Positions 25,397-32,255 of a stretch of DNA of 57,763 bases are shown here, piece after piece (within the stretch, counting starts at the first letter, position 1; the number at the start of each line of letters is the position of its first letter). A program made the position numbers and the translations under genes. Under the pieces are notes generated by a model. That model worked only from the letters and a program-made list of their open reading frames with translations. It was not told where the DNA came from and did no database searches. Origin of the DNA: DAOUFU01 sp034429275 (lineage in GTDB: Bacteria > Chloroflexota > Anaerolineae > Aggregatilineales > Aggregatilineaceae); contig DAOUFU010000167.1 of the NCBI GenBank assembly GCA_034429275.1, positions 1 to 57,763 on the forward strand. Direction: 5' to 3'.

Positions 25397-26545
25397 CTAC
25401 ACCGCCGCCATGTCCCATTCGCACAACAGCCGGGCCAGCAGCGCAGCCCGGCGCGGCAGCGACCGCACCTGGACCTGTTCATGCGCCGCGTGAAGTCCAT
25501 CGCCCGCCGGACCCAATCCATCCATGGTGGGGATGCCCATCGCCGCTGTGAAGTTGCCGTCGCTGGCTCCGCCGCTGCCCTCGTGGATGATCTCCATGCC
25601 CAGCGACGCACCGATGGCCTGCACCTGGGCCACCACGCGCCGCATCTGGTCGTTGAACTCCATCGGGCCGCGGTCGATGCCGCCCTCAATCGCCAGTTCT
25701 GCGCCGGGCAGCACCGGCTGCATCGCGCGGATGGCCCCATCCACGCGCGCCGCTTCGCTCGCCTTGAGGAAACGCACATCGACCACCATCGTTGCATCCG
25801 GCGGGATGACGTTGGCGGCAAACCCGCCGTTCAACCGTGTCACCGAGACCGAGGTGCCATTGGGCAGGTCGTTGAGCGCATTGAGGAACAGAGTCTGGTG
25901 GGCGGCTTCGACCAGCGCGTTGATCCCGGCTTCGGGTGCGTTGCCCGCATGAGAAGCGCGCCCCTTCAGGGTGATGTCGTAGCGCCCGATGCCCTTGCGC
26001 CACGATTTGAGCGCCTCAGACGGGGTGCCCGGCTCCATGACCAGCACCAGGCCGACCTGGGCCGCCGTCGCCTCGATCAGCCCGCGCGAATAGGGGCTGC
26101 CGATTTCTTCGTCCGGCGTGAACAGCGCCCAGATCGGGCGGTTGGGCATTTCGCCCCGGTCCTGTAGACCGCGAATCGCTTCGAGTGCGACTACGATGCC
26201 GCCTTTCATATCGGCCACGCCCGGCCCAAACAGCAAGCCGCCTTCCTCGCGCAGCGGCATAGTCTCCAGCGTGCCAACCGGCCACACGGTGTCCATGTGG
26301 CTCAGCAGCAGGATCGGCGCACCGGGTGCATCGGCGTTCCATTTTGCCAGCCGTGCGATGGCTGCGTTGCCCAGCGTCACCGGCTCGACGGATGCGCCCA
26401 GCCCGGCAGCAAGACCCTGGATATGCTCGCCCAGGCGGTTGAGATGTTCCGGGCTGTGCGAGGGGGACTCAAGCCCGGCCAACTGCCGCAGCAGGGCGAC
26501 CATGCGAGCCTGTCGCGCGTAGAAAAATTCGAGAAGTTCGGCCAT
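25397..26545 (-). CDS. M20 family peptidase, carboxypeptidase G2-like
   Basis: A 382-residue zinc peptidase. Metal-binding segments are present in order: LLSHMDTVWPVG, GVADMKGGI with the bridging Asp, FTPDEEIGSPYS with the catalytic Glu and a Zn ligand, VMEPGTPSEALK, and HAAHEQVQV near the C terminus. The middle part (GIGRYDITLKGRASHAGNAP) is the dimerisation domain with its conserved His. Such enzymes remove C-terminal Glu or act on dipeptides. There is no signal peptide. Transcribed alone; it diverges from the membrane protein gene downstream. Confidence 0.88.
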   Translation of the reverse strand: MAELLEFFYARQARMVALLRQLAGLESPSHSPEHLNRLGEHIQGLAAGLGASVEPVTLGNAAIARLAKWNADAPGAPILLLSHMDTVWPVGTLETMPLREEGGLLFGPGVADMKGGIVVALEAIRGLQDRGEMPNRPIWALFTPDEEIGSPYSRGLIEATAAQVGLVLVMEPGTPSEALKSWRKGIGRYDITLKGRASHAGNAPEAGINALVEAAHQTLFLNALNDLPNGTSVSVTRLNGGFAANVIPPDATMVVDVRFLKASEAARVDGAIRAMQPVLPGAELAIEGGIDRGPMEFNDQMRRVVAQVQAIGASLGMEIIHEGSGGASDGNFTAAMGIPTMDGLGPAGDGLHAAHEQVQVRSLPRRAALLARLLCEWDMAAV

Positions 26546-26719
26546 GATTCAATACTCACTTTGGGCGGGACGGAGTCAGCGCCGCTCCGCACGGTCTGCG
26601 ATGCAGGGACGATGGCGGGCGACTATACCACATCGCGCCCATCTGGGGGACCCTGTTTCGATGTGGTCATTTGCACGAAAACTTCGCCCGACTCACTCGC
26701 CAACCACCCGCAGACACGC

Positions 26720-26725
26720 TATACT
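26720..26725 (+). promoter_or_regulatory. -10 box of a leaderless promoter (membrane protein)
   Basis: TATACT is separated from the ATG at 26732 by 6 nt. Transcription should start at the initiation codon; there is no room for a ribosome-binding site. Confidence 0.6.
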
Positions 26726-26731
26726 GCGCGC

Positions 26732-27250
26732 ATGGATAATCGACCTTCTTCGGGGACTGCCGCCACGGTAGTCAGCATGTGGGGCGCAATGCTCGGCGGA
26801 GCGATAGGCGCGTCAGTGGGCCTGTTTGGGGGCAGCTGGCTGGTCTCGTCGTCGCTGGGCTTTGTTGCTGGATTCATGTGCAGCGTGATCACGGTCAGCG
26901 GCTTGCTGGCGCTGAGTTATATCGTGTCCTCGATGATCGGCACCGAGTTCGAGGATATGCCCATCGGCTGCCCGACCAGCAGCCAGCTCAGCGGGTTCCT
27001 GGGCGGCTTCGCCGGGGCCATCGGGGCCGTGATCCTGGCGCATTTTGGCGCGTCGCGCCTGCAGGCGCGCTCCGGTGCGTTTGCCTTGTGTTGGAGCATC
27101 ACCGCGTTTTTGCCGGTCATCATGGCGCTGATCGTGGTGCGGTTGGCACGTTATCGGGCTGCACATCCCGAACTGCCGGCCTGGATGCGCCCTATCGAAG
27201 AGCGAATCACGCGGTGGTATGAGCGCTACAACCCGAATCGCCGGTACTAA
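26732..27250 (+). CDS. Hypothetical membrane protein, four helices
   Basis: A 172-residue protein with four hydrophobic segments: VSMWGAMLGGAIGASVG, SSLGFVAGFMCSVITVSGL, GFLGGFAGAIGAVILA and WSITAFLPVIMALIVV. A polar C terminus (RMPIEERI-like, ending NPNRRY) follows. Gly-rich helices with GxxxG steps suggest tight packing or oligomers. I do not recognise the family. The frame is open for a long way upstream, but ATG 26732 is supported by the -10 box at the leaderless distance. The next gene has its own leaderless promoter. Confidence 0.65.
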   Translation: MDNRPSSGTAATVVSMWGAMLGGAIGASVGLFGGSWLVSSSLGFVAGFMCSVITVSGLLALSYIVSSMIGTEFEDMPIGCPTSSQLSGFLGGFAGAIGAVILAHFGASRLQARSGAFALCWSITAFLPVIMALIVVRLARYRAAHPELPAWMRPIEERITRWYERYNPNRRY

Positions 27251-27281
27251 GCCCCAAACTGGCGCGCCGGGGTGAGCGCGC

Positions 27282-27287
27282 TATACT
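27282..27287 (+). promoter_or_regulatory. -10 box of a leaderless promoter (lipoprotein)
   Basis: TATACT is separated from the ATG at 27295 by 7 nt (TCCCAGC), giving the same geometry as at 14423 and 26720. Confidence 0.6.
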
Positions 27288-27294
27288 TCCCAGC

Positions 27295-28749
27295 ATGACA
27301 CTCGACCTGCGACATTCTCTCAAGCCCGTGATGTGGCGCGCCGCCTTGCTCATCGTGCTGGCGCTGTTGAGCGCGTGCGGTCCCGCTGCCGACGTGATCG
27401 GCGACCGCAAGCCGCCCACACCCACACCCGGACCGCGCACCACGGCCACGCCTGGCGGCAGGCTCTCGGTGTGGTTGGTGACGCCGACCGGCCAGTTCGC
27501 GCCGCCGTTCACACCCACACCCGGATCGGTGCAGGGCGGTAACCCGGTCGGCCCGGCGGCCACCGCCACCGCCGCGCAGGCCACCATCGCCGCCGCCACC
27601 GCGACCGCCGCCGCCCCACTCGCCGCGCCCTACTATCAGCCGGATGAATGCCCGGTTCCGGGCGCGCCTGCTCCGCCCCCGCGCCCCGCTACCTTCGATG
27701 ATTACAGCGTGGTCATTGGCCGCTTCCTTTCGGGCGGTGGATCGTCCACCGTGCTCGAAGCGACGCTGCGTAACTGGGGCGCACTCACCGATCGCGGCGG
27801 GGTCGTACAGGCCGACACCGATCTAACGGGCGATGGGGTGCGTGAGGTGATCGTGACGCTGTATAACCCGCAGACCTATACCGAAGAGGCGCTGCTCAAC
27901 GCGGGTGTGCTGCTGGTTTACGGCTGCGACGACGGCGGATACCGCCTGTTATACCGCACCTCGTTCAACCCCACCGTGTCGCTGCCCGAACTGCTGCGCG
28001 TGGGCGATATGAACGCCGATGTGCGCGCCGAACTGGTCTTCATGACGCAGACCTGCAACGGCACCAGCTGTATCTCCGATGCAAAAATACTCACCTGGAA
28101 CAGCATCGTGGGCAGCTTTGAAGAACTCAACATCGGGCAGGTCATCGCCATCAACGGGCGCATTGGCATCGCGGATGTCGACGGCGACGGCGTGCTCGAA
28201 CTCACCGCCCAGATCAACCCGCCCGGCTCAACCGCTGCCGGTCCGCCGCGCGCCGTGATCGATACCTGGGACTGGAACGGCGAGGATTACGTGCTGGCCC
28301 TGCGTGAACAGGAACAGACGCGCTACCGGATCCATGCAGTTTACGAAGCGGATGATATGATGCGTGCCGGGCAGTTGCGCAGCGCGATCACGGCGTATGC
28401 CAACCTGCGCGATAACCGCAGCCTGCAAAGCTGGACCGGGGTCAGCGATGAGGCCGCTCTGCGCGCCTATGCAGCCTGGCGCATCGTGATCGCTTTTGCC
28501 CAGTTGAACAGCCCGCGCGCTGAGGACTGGGTCGCCCTGCTGAACAACGAAAGCCCACCCGGCTCGACCGGCGCGGCATTTGCGCAGATGGCATCGGCGT
28601 TCATGGATAACTTCCGCGCGACCGGCGATGCACGGGCCGCGTGTGCGGCGGCGCTGAGCACCGGGGCGAGCGTCAGCGCGCTGGGCCTGATGAACAGCTA
28701 CGGCTACAACAACCGGACCTATACGCTCAACGATCTGTGCCCGTTCTAG
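27295..28749 (+). CDS. Lipoprotein with FG-GAP-like repeats
   Basis: A 484-residue exported lipoprotein. The signal peptide ends in a lipobox (ALLSAC), followed by a Pro/Thr/Ala-rich linker (KPPTPTPGPRTTATPGG) of about 90 residues typical of surface lipoproteins. The centre has calcium-loop-like repeats of the FG-GAP/VCBS type: DTDLTGDGVREVIVTLYN, VGDMNADVRAELVF and IADVDGDGVLELTAQI. The C-terminal part is helical. It probably binds Ca and another molecule outside the cell. Initiation appears leaderless. A hairpin terminator separates it from the convergent MerR gene. Confidence 0.78.
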   Translation: MTLDLRHSLKPVMWRAALLIVLALLSACGPAADVIGDRKPPTPTPGPRTTATPGGRLSVWLVTPTGQFAPPFTPTPGSVQGGNPVGPAATATAAQATIAAATATAAAPLAAPYYQPDECPVPGAPAPPPRPATFDDYSVVIGRFLSGGGSSTVLEATLRNWGALTDRGGVVQADTDLTGDGVREVIVTLYNPQTYTEEALLNAGVLLVYGCDDGGYRLLYRTSFNPTVSLPELLRVGDMNADVRAELVFMTQTCNGTSCISDAKILTWNSIVGSFEELNIGQVIAINGRIGIADVDGDGVLELTAQINPPGSTAAGPPRAVIDTWDWNGEDYVLALREQEQTRYRIHAVYEADDMMRAGQLRSAITAYANLRDNRSLQSWTGVSDEAALRAYAAWRIVIAFAQLNSPRAEDWVALLNNESPPGSTGAAFAQMASAFMDNFRATGDARAACAAALSTGASVSALGLMNSYGYNNRTYTLNDLCPF

Positions 28750-28774
28750 GCGGCTGACTACCTCAGCGGGTGGG

Positions 28775-28802
28775 CCGGGGTGCTGCAAGAGCCGCACCCC
28801 GG
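28775..28802. terminator. Hairpin between convergent genes
   Basis: A perfect 9-bp stem CCGGGGTGC / GCACCCCGG with a 10-nt loop lies between the lipoprotein gene (+) and the MerR gene (-). There is no U tract on the + strand. Confidence 0.6.
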
Positions 28803-28820
28803 AGAGTTGACGGGCGGATC

Positions 28821-29657
28821 TCAGGCTTTTTCCACCGGGTATTGAATCTCCATCACGCCGGTATGATCGGCACTGTCCCACTGGGGCGGGCGCAGATAGA
28901 TCTCGCGCACCGGTCCCACCAGGCGATAGGCGTTTTGCTCAATCCACCGGGTAATTGCCCCATGCAGGTTTCCCACCGCGCCAAAATCATCGTAGCTGCC
29001 GTGATAAACCGCATAAGCGACGGTCGCTGCGGGCAGGGGATGCACACTCGCCGCCCCCTGGTCTGCGATGATTTCGGCAGGTGGCTCAACCCGGTAGGCC
29101 ATCTCCACATCGATGCCGCCGGTATCCCCGGAATAGTAGAGCGCGAGCGAAACGCCGTCGGTTTGAAGCGCGTGTGCCTCAATCAGCTTGCAGGCAGCGC
29201 CGTTGAGCGCTATGCAGCGATCGCGCATGAATTCAGGGGATGGCACGACCTCGCGCGCGCCGGCCACCGTGATCGCCTCAACCTGTTTGATCAGTACGTC
29301 AATGTCTGGCATTTTTCCCTCCTGTTCGATCTGCCTGAGCCGGATTTCCACCTGGGCGAGCCTTTCGCGGGCGTCGTCTACCTGCTGCTGAAGCTGCGCT
29401 CGCCGCAGCCGCAGCATCCCGCGCAGTTCGTCCGCGTTCAATGAGTCGTCCACCATCTGCCGCACCTGCTCAAGCGTGAAGCCGAGATCGCGCAGGGCCA
29501 GAATCCGGTTGAGACGTGGAAGCTGGTCGAAGGCGTAATAGCGGTAGCCGGTGAACGGATCGACATGGTGCGGCACGAACAGCCCGATATCGTCATAGTG
29601 GTGCAGTGTTTTGATGGAAACACGCGCCAGCCGCGCAAAATCCCCGATTTTGAACAT
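28821..29657 (-). CDS. MerR-family regulator with GyrI-like effector domain
   Basis: A 278-residue regulator of the BmrR/TipA type. The N terminus (MFKIGDFARLARVSIKTLHHYD) is the MerR winged helix, with the wing at GLFVPHHVDPFTGYRYY. A coiled coil (LRRAQLQQQVDDARERLAQ) follows, then a C-terminal ligand-binding domain (about 125-278; YHGSYDDFGAVGNLHGAITRW) like GyrI/SOUL effector domains that bind hydrophobic drugs. ATG 29657 follows GGAGGGA. Its own promoter has the 19-bp spacer and dyad expected of MerR control, so it is probably autoregulated. No dedicated efflux gene is adjacent. Confidence 0.9.
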   Translation of the reverse strand: MFKIGDFARLARVSIKTLHHYDDIGLFVPHHVDPFTGYRYYAFDQLPRLNRILALRDLGFTLEQVRQMVDDSLNADELRGMLRLRRAQLQQQVDDARERLAQVEIRLRQIEQEGKMPDIDVLIKQVEAITVAGAREVVPSPEFMRDRCIALNGAACKLIEAHALQTDGVSLALYYSGDTGGIDVEMAYRVEPPAEIIADQGAASVHPLPAATVAYAVYHGSYDDFGAVGNLHGAITRWIEQNAYRLVGPVREIYLRPPQWDSADHTGVMEIQYPVEKA

Positions 29658-29679
29658 GATGGTCCCTCCACACACCTGT

Positions 29680-29710
29680 AGTATGGGGCCTCCGGCAGCC
29701 GGAGAGTCAA
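29680..29710 (-). promoter_or_regulatory. MerR-type promoter and operator
   Basis: On the minus strand TTGACT (29710-29705) and CATACT (29685-29680) are separated by exactly 19 bp. The spacer contains the perfect dyad CTCCGGC-T-GCCGGAG (29690-29704). The overlong spacer with a central dyad is the hallmark of promoters activated by DNA untwisting by MerR-family regulators, and the gene it drives encodes one. Confidence 0.85.
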
Positions 29711-29764
29711 GAGGCTGTTTGCCAGCAAGCTGCAAACCGGCATGGTCAATTACGCCGGGTATGG

Positions 29765-29770
29765 TATAAT
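29765..29770 (+). promoter_or_regulatory. -10 box for ssrA
   Basis: TATAAT lies 13 nt upstream of the mature tmRNA 5' end. The -35 region (TGGTCA, 16 bp upstream) is weak. Confidence 0.5.
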
Positions 29771-29783
29771 ACAATTAATCCAA

Positions 29784-30173
29784 GGGGGTGATCTTGGATT
29801 CGACATGGGAGAACGGTCGTAGGTTGCAAGCCGAGGCGCTCTACCCTCGTAAATCCAGAGCAAAACAATAAGTGCCAACCAGAGCACTCCTCGTCTCGCT
29901 ATGGCTGCGTAAGACAGCCTAGCCAGACACCGGTCACCTGCGGGTGACCCGTCTGCCCCAACCGTGCCCGTCCGGGTGGCAAGCAGGCGTCACAAAAGCA
30001 CGGGCTGCGCAGCCTAAGCGCCGATAATGGCTGCTAAGACAGAATCGGCTAGTACGGGGAAAACCTCCGTGGGCTTGGGTTCCCCCCGTGCGAATGTGAT
30101 AAGCCCACTACGCTTGTAGACGCCTATTGGTCGGCTCTTGTGGACGAGGGTTCGAATCCCTCCACCTCCACCA
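29784..30173 (+). ncRNA. ssrA: Transfer-messenger RNA (tmRNA)
   Basis: The 5' end GGGGGTGATCTTGGATTCGAC and the 3' end GGTTCGAATCCCTCCACC, then TCCACCA, form the tRNA-like domain. The 7-bp acceptor stem is GGGGGTG with CACCTCC, and the T arm has GGGTTCGAATCCC. CCA is encoded. The tag reading frame starts with GCC at 29874 and ends with TAA at 29910-29912, giving ANQSTPRLAMAA. It is preceded by AATAAGT, as is common before resume codons. The tag ends in the small hydrophobic AA recognised by ClpXP-type proteases. Length is about 390 nt. It rescues stalled ribosomes together with SmpB, which is not in this window. Confidence 0.95.
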
Positions 30174-30263
30174 GGCACCCCGCCGCGCCGCTCGAAAACT
30201 CCGGGCGGCGTGTGTGTTTGTTCATGGGCGGGCGTTGGTGCTCATGCAAGTGTCCCGATGTGG

Positions 30264-30269
30264 TATGAT
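30264..30269 (+). promoter_or_regulatory. -10 box for the luciferase-like gene
   Basis: TATGAT lies 40 nt upstream of the chosen ATG and 34 nt upstream of an AAAGGA ribosome-binding region, so this is a normal leadered promoter. Confidence 0.4.
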
Positions 30270-30309
30270 CGCCCGCAAACATGCCCCGCCACCACGAAAG
30301 GATGCTGCC

Positions 30310-31182
30310 ATGCGTTATGGCGTCTACCTGCCCATCTTCGGACCCTACAGCGATCCGCGCACGCTGGCCGACCTGGCCCGCGAGGCCGAAGCCGCCGGTT
30401 GGGATGGATTCTTCCTCTGGGACCATCTCACCGGGCGCGACCAGGCGTATGACTGCCTCGATCCCTGGATCGCGCTGGCGGCCTGCGCCATGACGACGAA
30501 CCGCGTCACGCTGGGCGCGCTGGTGACTCCTATCGCCCGCCGCCGCCCCTGGAAACTGGCCCGCGAACTCACCACGCTCGATCACCTGAGCGGCGGGCGT
30601 ATGATCTTCGGCGTGGGCCTGGGCAGCGGGCGCGCCGATGAATGGGACCACTTTGGCGAAGAGACCGATATGAAGGCGCGCGCGGCCATGCTCGATGAAG
30701 GCCTGGCCGTGATTGAGGGGTTGTGGAGCGGGCAGCCCTTCAGCTACCTGGGGACGTATTACACCGTGCGCGACGCCCATTTTCTGCCGGTCCCCGTTCA
30801 GCAGCCGCGCATCCCGGTATGGGTTGCCGGGTACTGGCCGCACAAAGCGCCACTGCGCCGCGCTGCCCGCTGGGATGGCGCGTTCCCGCTCTTCAGTGCG
30901 GGCGGGGTTGGCGAACTGGGCGAGTTCAGCGAATCGGCGGCATTTGTGCGAGCAGAGCGTGAACGGCTGGGCGCTGATGGCCCCTACGACATCGTCTATC
31001 GCGGCATTCGCGGCGCGGATGAATCGTTGGAGCAGTGGGGCGAACGCGCGGCCCGGTTCGAGGCGGCGGGCGCGACCTGGTGGCTGGAGCACATGATGCC
31101 CACCATGTTCGGCGGTGACTGGGGCCGCTGGCCGCTCGACGCCATGCACACGCGCATCACCGATGGCCCGCCGCGACGGTGA
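30310..31182 (+). CDS. LLM-class flavin-dependent oxidoreductase
   Basis: A 290-residue TIM-barrel protein of the luciferase-like monooxygenase family, which uses FMN or F420. Family text includes GVYLPIFGPYSDPRTLADLAREAEAAG at the start (in parts: YLPIFGPY, LAREAEAAGWDGFFLWDH), TLGALVTPIARRRPWKLARE, LDHLSGGRMIFGVGLGSG and IPVWVAGYWPHKAPLRRAARWDG. ATG 30310 follows AAAGGATGCTGCC; the frame upstream runs into the tmRNA. The substrate is unknown. Downstream a hairpin separates it from the convergent ccm locus. Confidence 0.88.
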   Translation: MRYGVYLPIFGPYSDPRTLADLAREAEAAGWDGFFLWDHLTGRDQAYDCLDPWIALAACAMTTNRVTLGALVTPIARRRPWKLARELTTLDHLSGGRMIFGVGLGSGRADEWDHFGEETDMKARAAMLDEGLAVIEGLWSGQPFSYLGTYYTVRDAHFLPVPVQQPRIPVWVAGYWPHKAPLRRAARWDGAFPLFSAGGVGELGEFSESAAFVRAERERLGADGPYDIVYRGIRGADESLEQWGERAARFEAAGATWWLEHMMPTMFGGDWGRWPLDAMHTRITDGPPRR

Positions 31183-31195
31183 TCGTGATATACAC

Positions 31196-31238
31196 CGAGG
31201 GGCCACTGCGCGCGCGGATACTGCGTCGAGGCCCCTCG
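31196..31238. terminator. Hairpin between convergent genes
   Basis: A perfect 9-bp stem CGAGGGGCC / GGCCCCTCG with a 25-nt loop lies between the LLM gene (+) and ccmD (-). Confidence 0.5.
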
Positions 31239-31273
31239 TGAAGATGGGTGATCTCTCGGCGGAAAAATCCTGG

Positions 31274-31432
31274 TTACGAGCGGTTGGCGCGTTCCTCGGC
31301 TTCAACTTGGTCGATCAGCGCGCTTTCGCGGTCCAACTGGCGGAAGCGGTAGGCCATCCACGCAATCATCGCCAGCAGCAGGAAGGCCATCAGCCCATAC
31401 CCCAGCAGCATGTAGTCGGCATTGTTGCCCAT
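31274..31432 (-). CDS. ccmD: CcmD-like small membrane protein
   Basis: A 52-residue protein with one helix (MLLGYGLMAFLLLAMIAWMAYRF) followed by a charged tail (RQLDRESALIDQVEAEERA). Size, single helix with a charged C-terminal segment and position directly after ccmC are typical of CcmD, which joins the CcmABC haem exporter and helps release holo-CcmE. ATG 31432 follows GGAGAAGG. Sequence similarity is weak in this family, so the call leans on context. Confidence 0.75.
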   Translation of the reverse strand: MGNNADYMLLGYGLMAFLLLAMIAWMAYRFRQLDRESALIDQVEAEERANRS

Positions 31433-31443
31433 GAGTCCTTCTC

Positions 31444-32163
31444 CTAACCCATTTCTGCCAATACGTTGAGCTTGCGCTGCTGCACGTACTCGCTGTAATT
31501 TTCCAGGCGGATGCGCCACCAGACCAGCGCCCAGGTCACAAACGTGAAGACAAACAGGTTGAAAAAGAGCGTGTTGCGGATGCGCGGCGTCACATCAAAC
31601 GAGCCGGTCGGGTCGGCAGCAGTCGGCCCGGCCACCACCGGGTGAATCGTATCCGGCTTGACACGGATGATGACGATGGTGAAGATCACGCTGGCGAAGG
31701 CGACGATGCCATAGACCGCTGCGAAGCGCCGCCGTCGCTCCGGGTCTTCGATCCCGGCGCGCAGCATCAGGTAGGCGGCATAGGCCAACCACATGATGGT
31801 GACGCTGGTCAGGCGCGGGTCCCAGGTCCACCATGTATTCCAGATCGGCCTGGCCCAGGCCGAGCCGGTGACGATCGTGATCAGCGCGAAGCCCAGGCCG
31901 ATCTCGACGCTGGCCAGCCCGAAGGTATCCCACCTGGGCAGGCGGGTGCGCAGGTACTGCGCGCCCGCGACGACCACCGCTGTGAAGCACAAGAAGGCCC
32001 CCAGGAACGAGCCAAGATGGATGTAGAAAATGCGCTGGACTTCGCCCTGGTCTTTTTCTGGCCCTACATAGAAAAAGTTCATCAGCATCGCCAGCACAAA
32101 CAAGCCCACCGTCGCATAGCTCAAAGCGTGCAGCGCGCGCGTGCGTTGGGGAGAATAGCTCAT
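31444..32163 (-). CDS. ccmC: Haem exporter permease CcmC
   Basis: A 239-residue protein with six hydrophobic segments. The Trp-rich WWD region is WNTWWTWDPRLTS, preceded by FYIHLGSFLG with a conserved His; a second His typical of this family lies further on (TIHPVVAG). CcmC passes haem to CcmE at the outer face of the membrane. It begins a ccmC-ccmD pair; the gap to ccmD is 11 nt. Confidence 0.92.
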   Translation of the reverse strand: MSYSPQRTRALHALSYATVGLFVLAMLMNFFYVGPEKDQGEVQRIFYIHLGSFLGAFLCFTAVVVAGAQYLRTRLPRWDTFGLASVEIGLGFALITIVTGSAWARPIWNTWWTWDPRLTSVTIMWLAYAAYLMLRAGIEDPERRRRFAAVYGIVAFASVIFTIVIIRVKPDTIHPVVAGPTAADPTGSFDVTPRIRNTLFFNLFVFTFVTWALVWWRIRLENYSEYVQQRKLNVLAEMG

Positions 32164-32255
32164 GATGTCGTCTGCTCCTTCGCAAACTTGAGATCGTGTA
32201 CCCTTATGATTACAGCAAAGTCAGCGCCGGTTGCCAACTTCGTGTGCGACGATCG

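Noticed and set aside
27421..27620. Tandem-looking ACACCCACACCCG and GCCACCGCC repeats
   Set aside because: They encode the Pro/Thr/Ala linker of the lipoprotein and follow codon repetition, not a CRISPR or a DNA repeat array.
29784..30173. Possible tRNA at the 3' end of the tmRNA
   Set aside because: The T arm and CCA end belong to the tRNA-like domain of ssrA. No anticodon arm is present.
29784..30173. Integration site at the tmRNA 3' end
   Set aside because: ssrA is a common phage and island target, but no integrase, direct repeat of the 3' end or foreign-looking genes follow.
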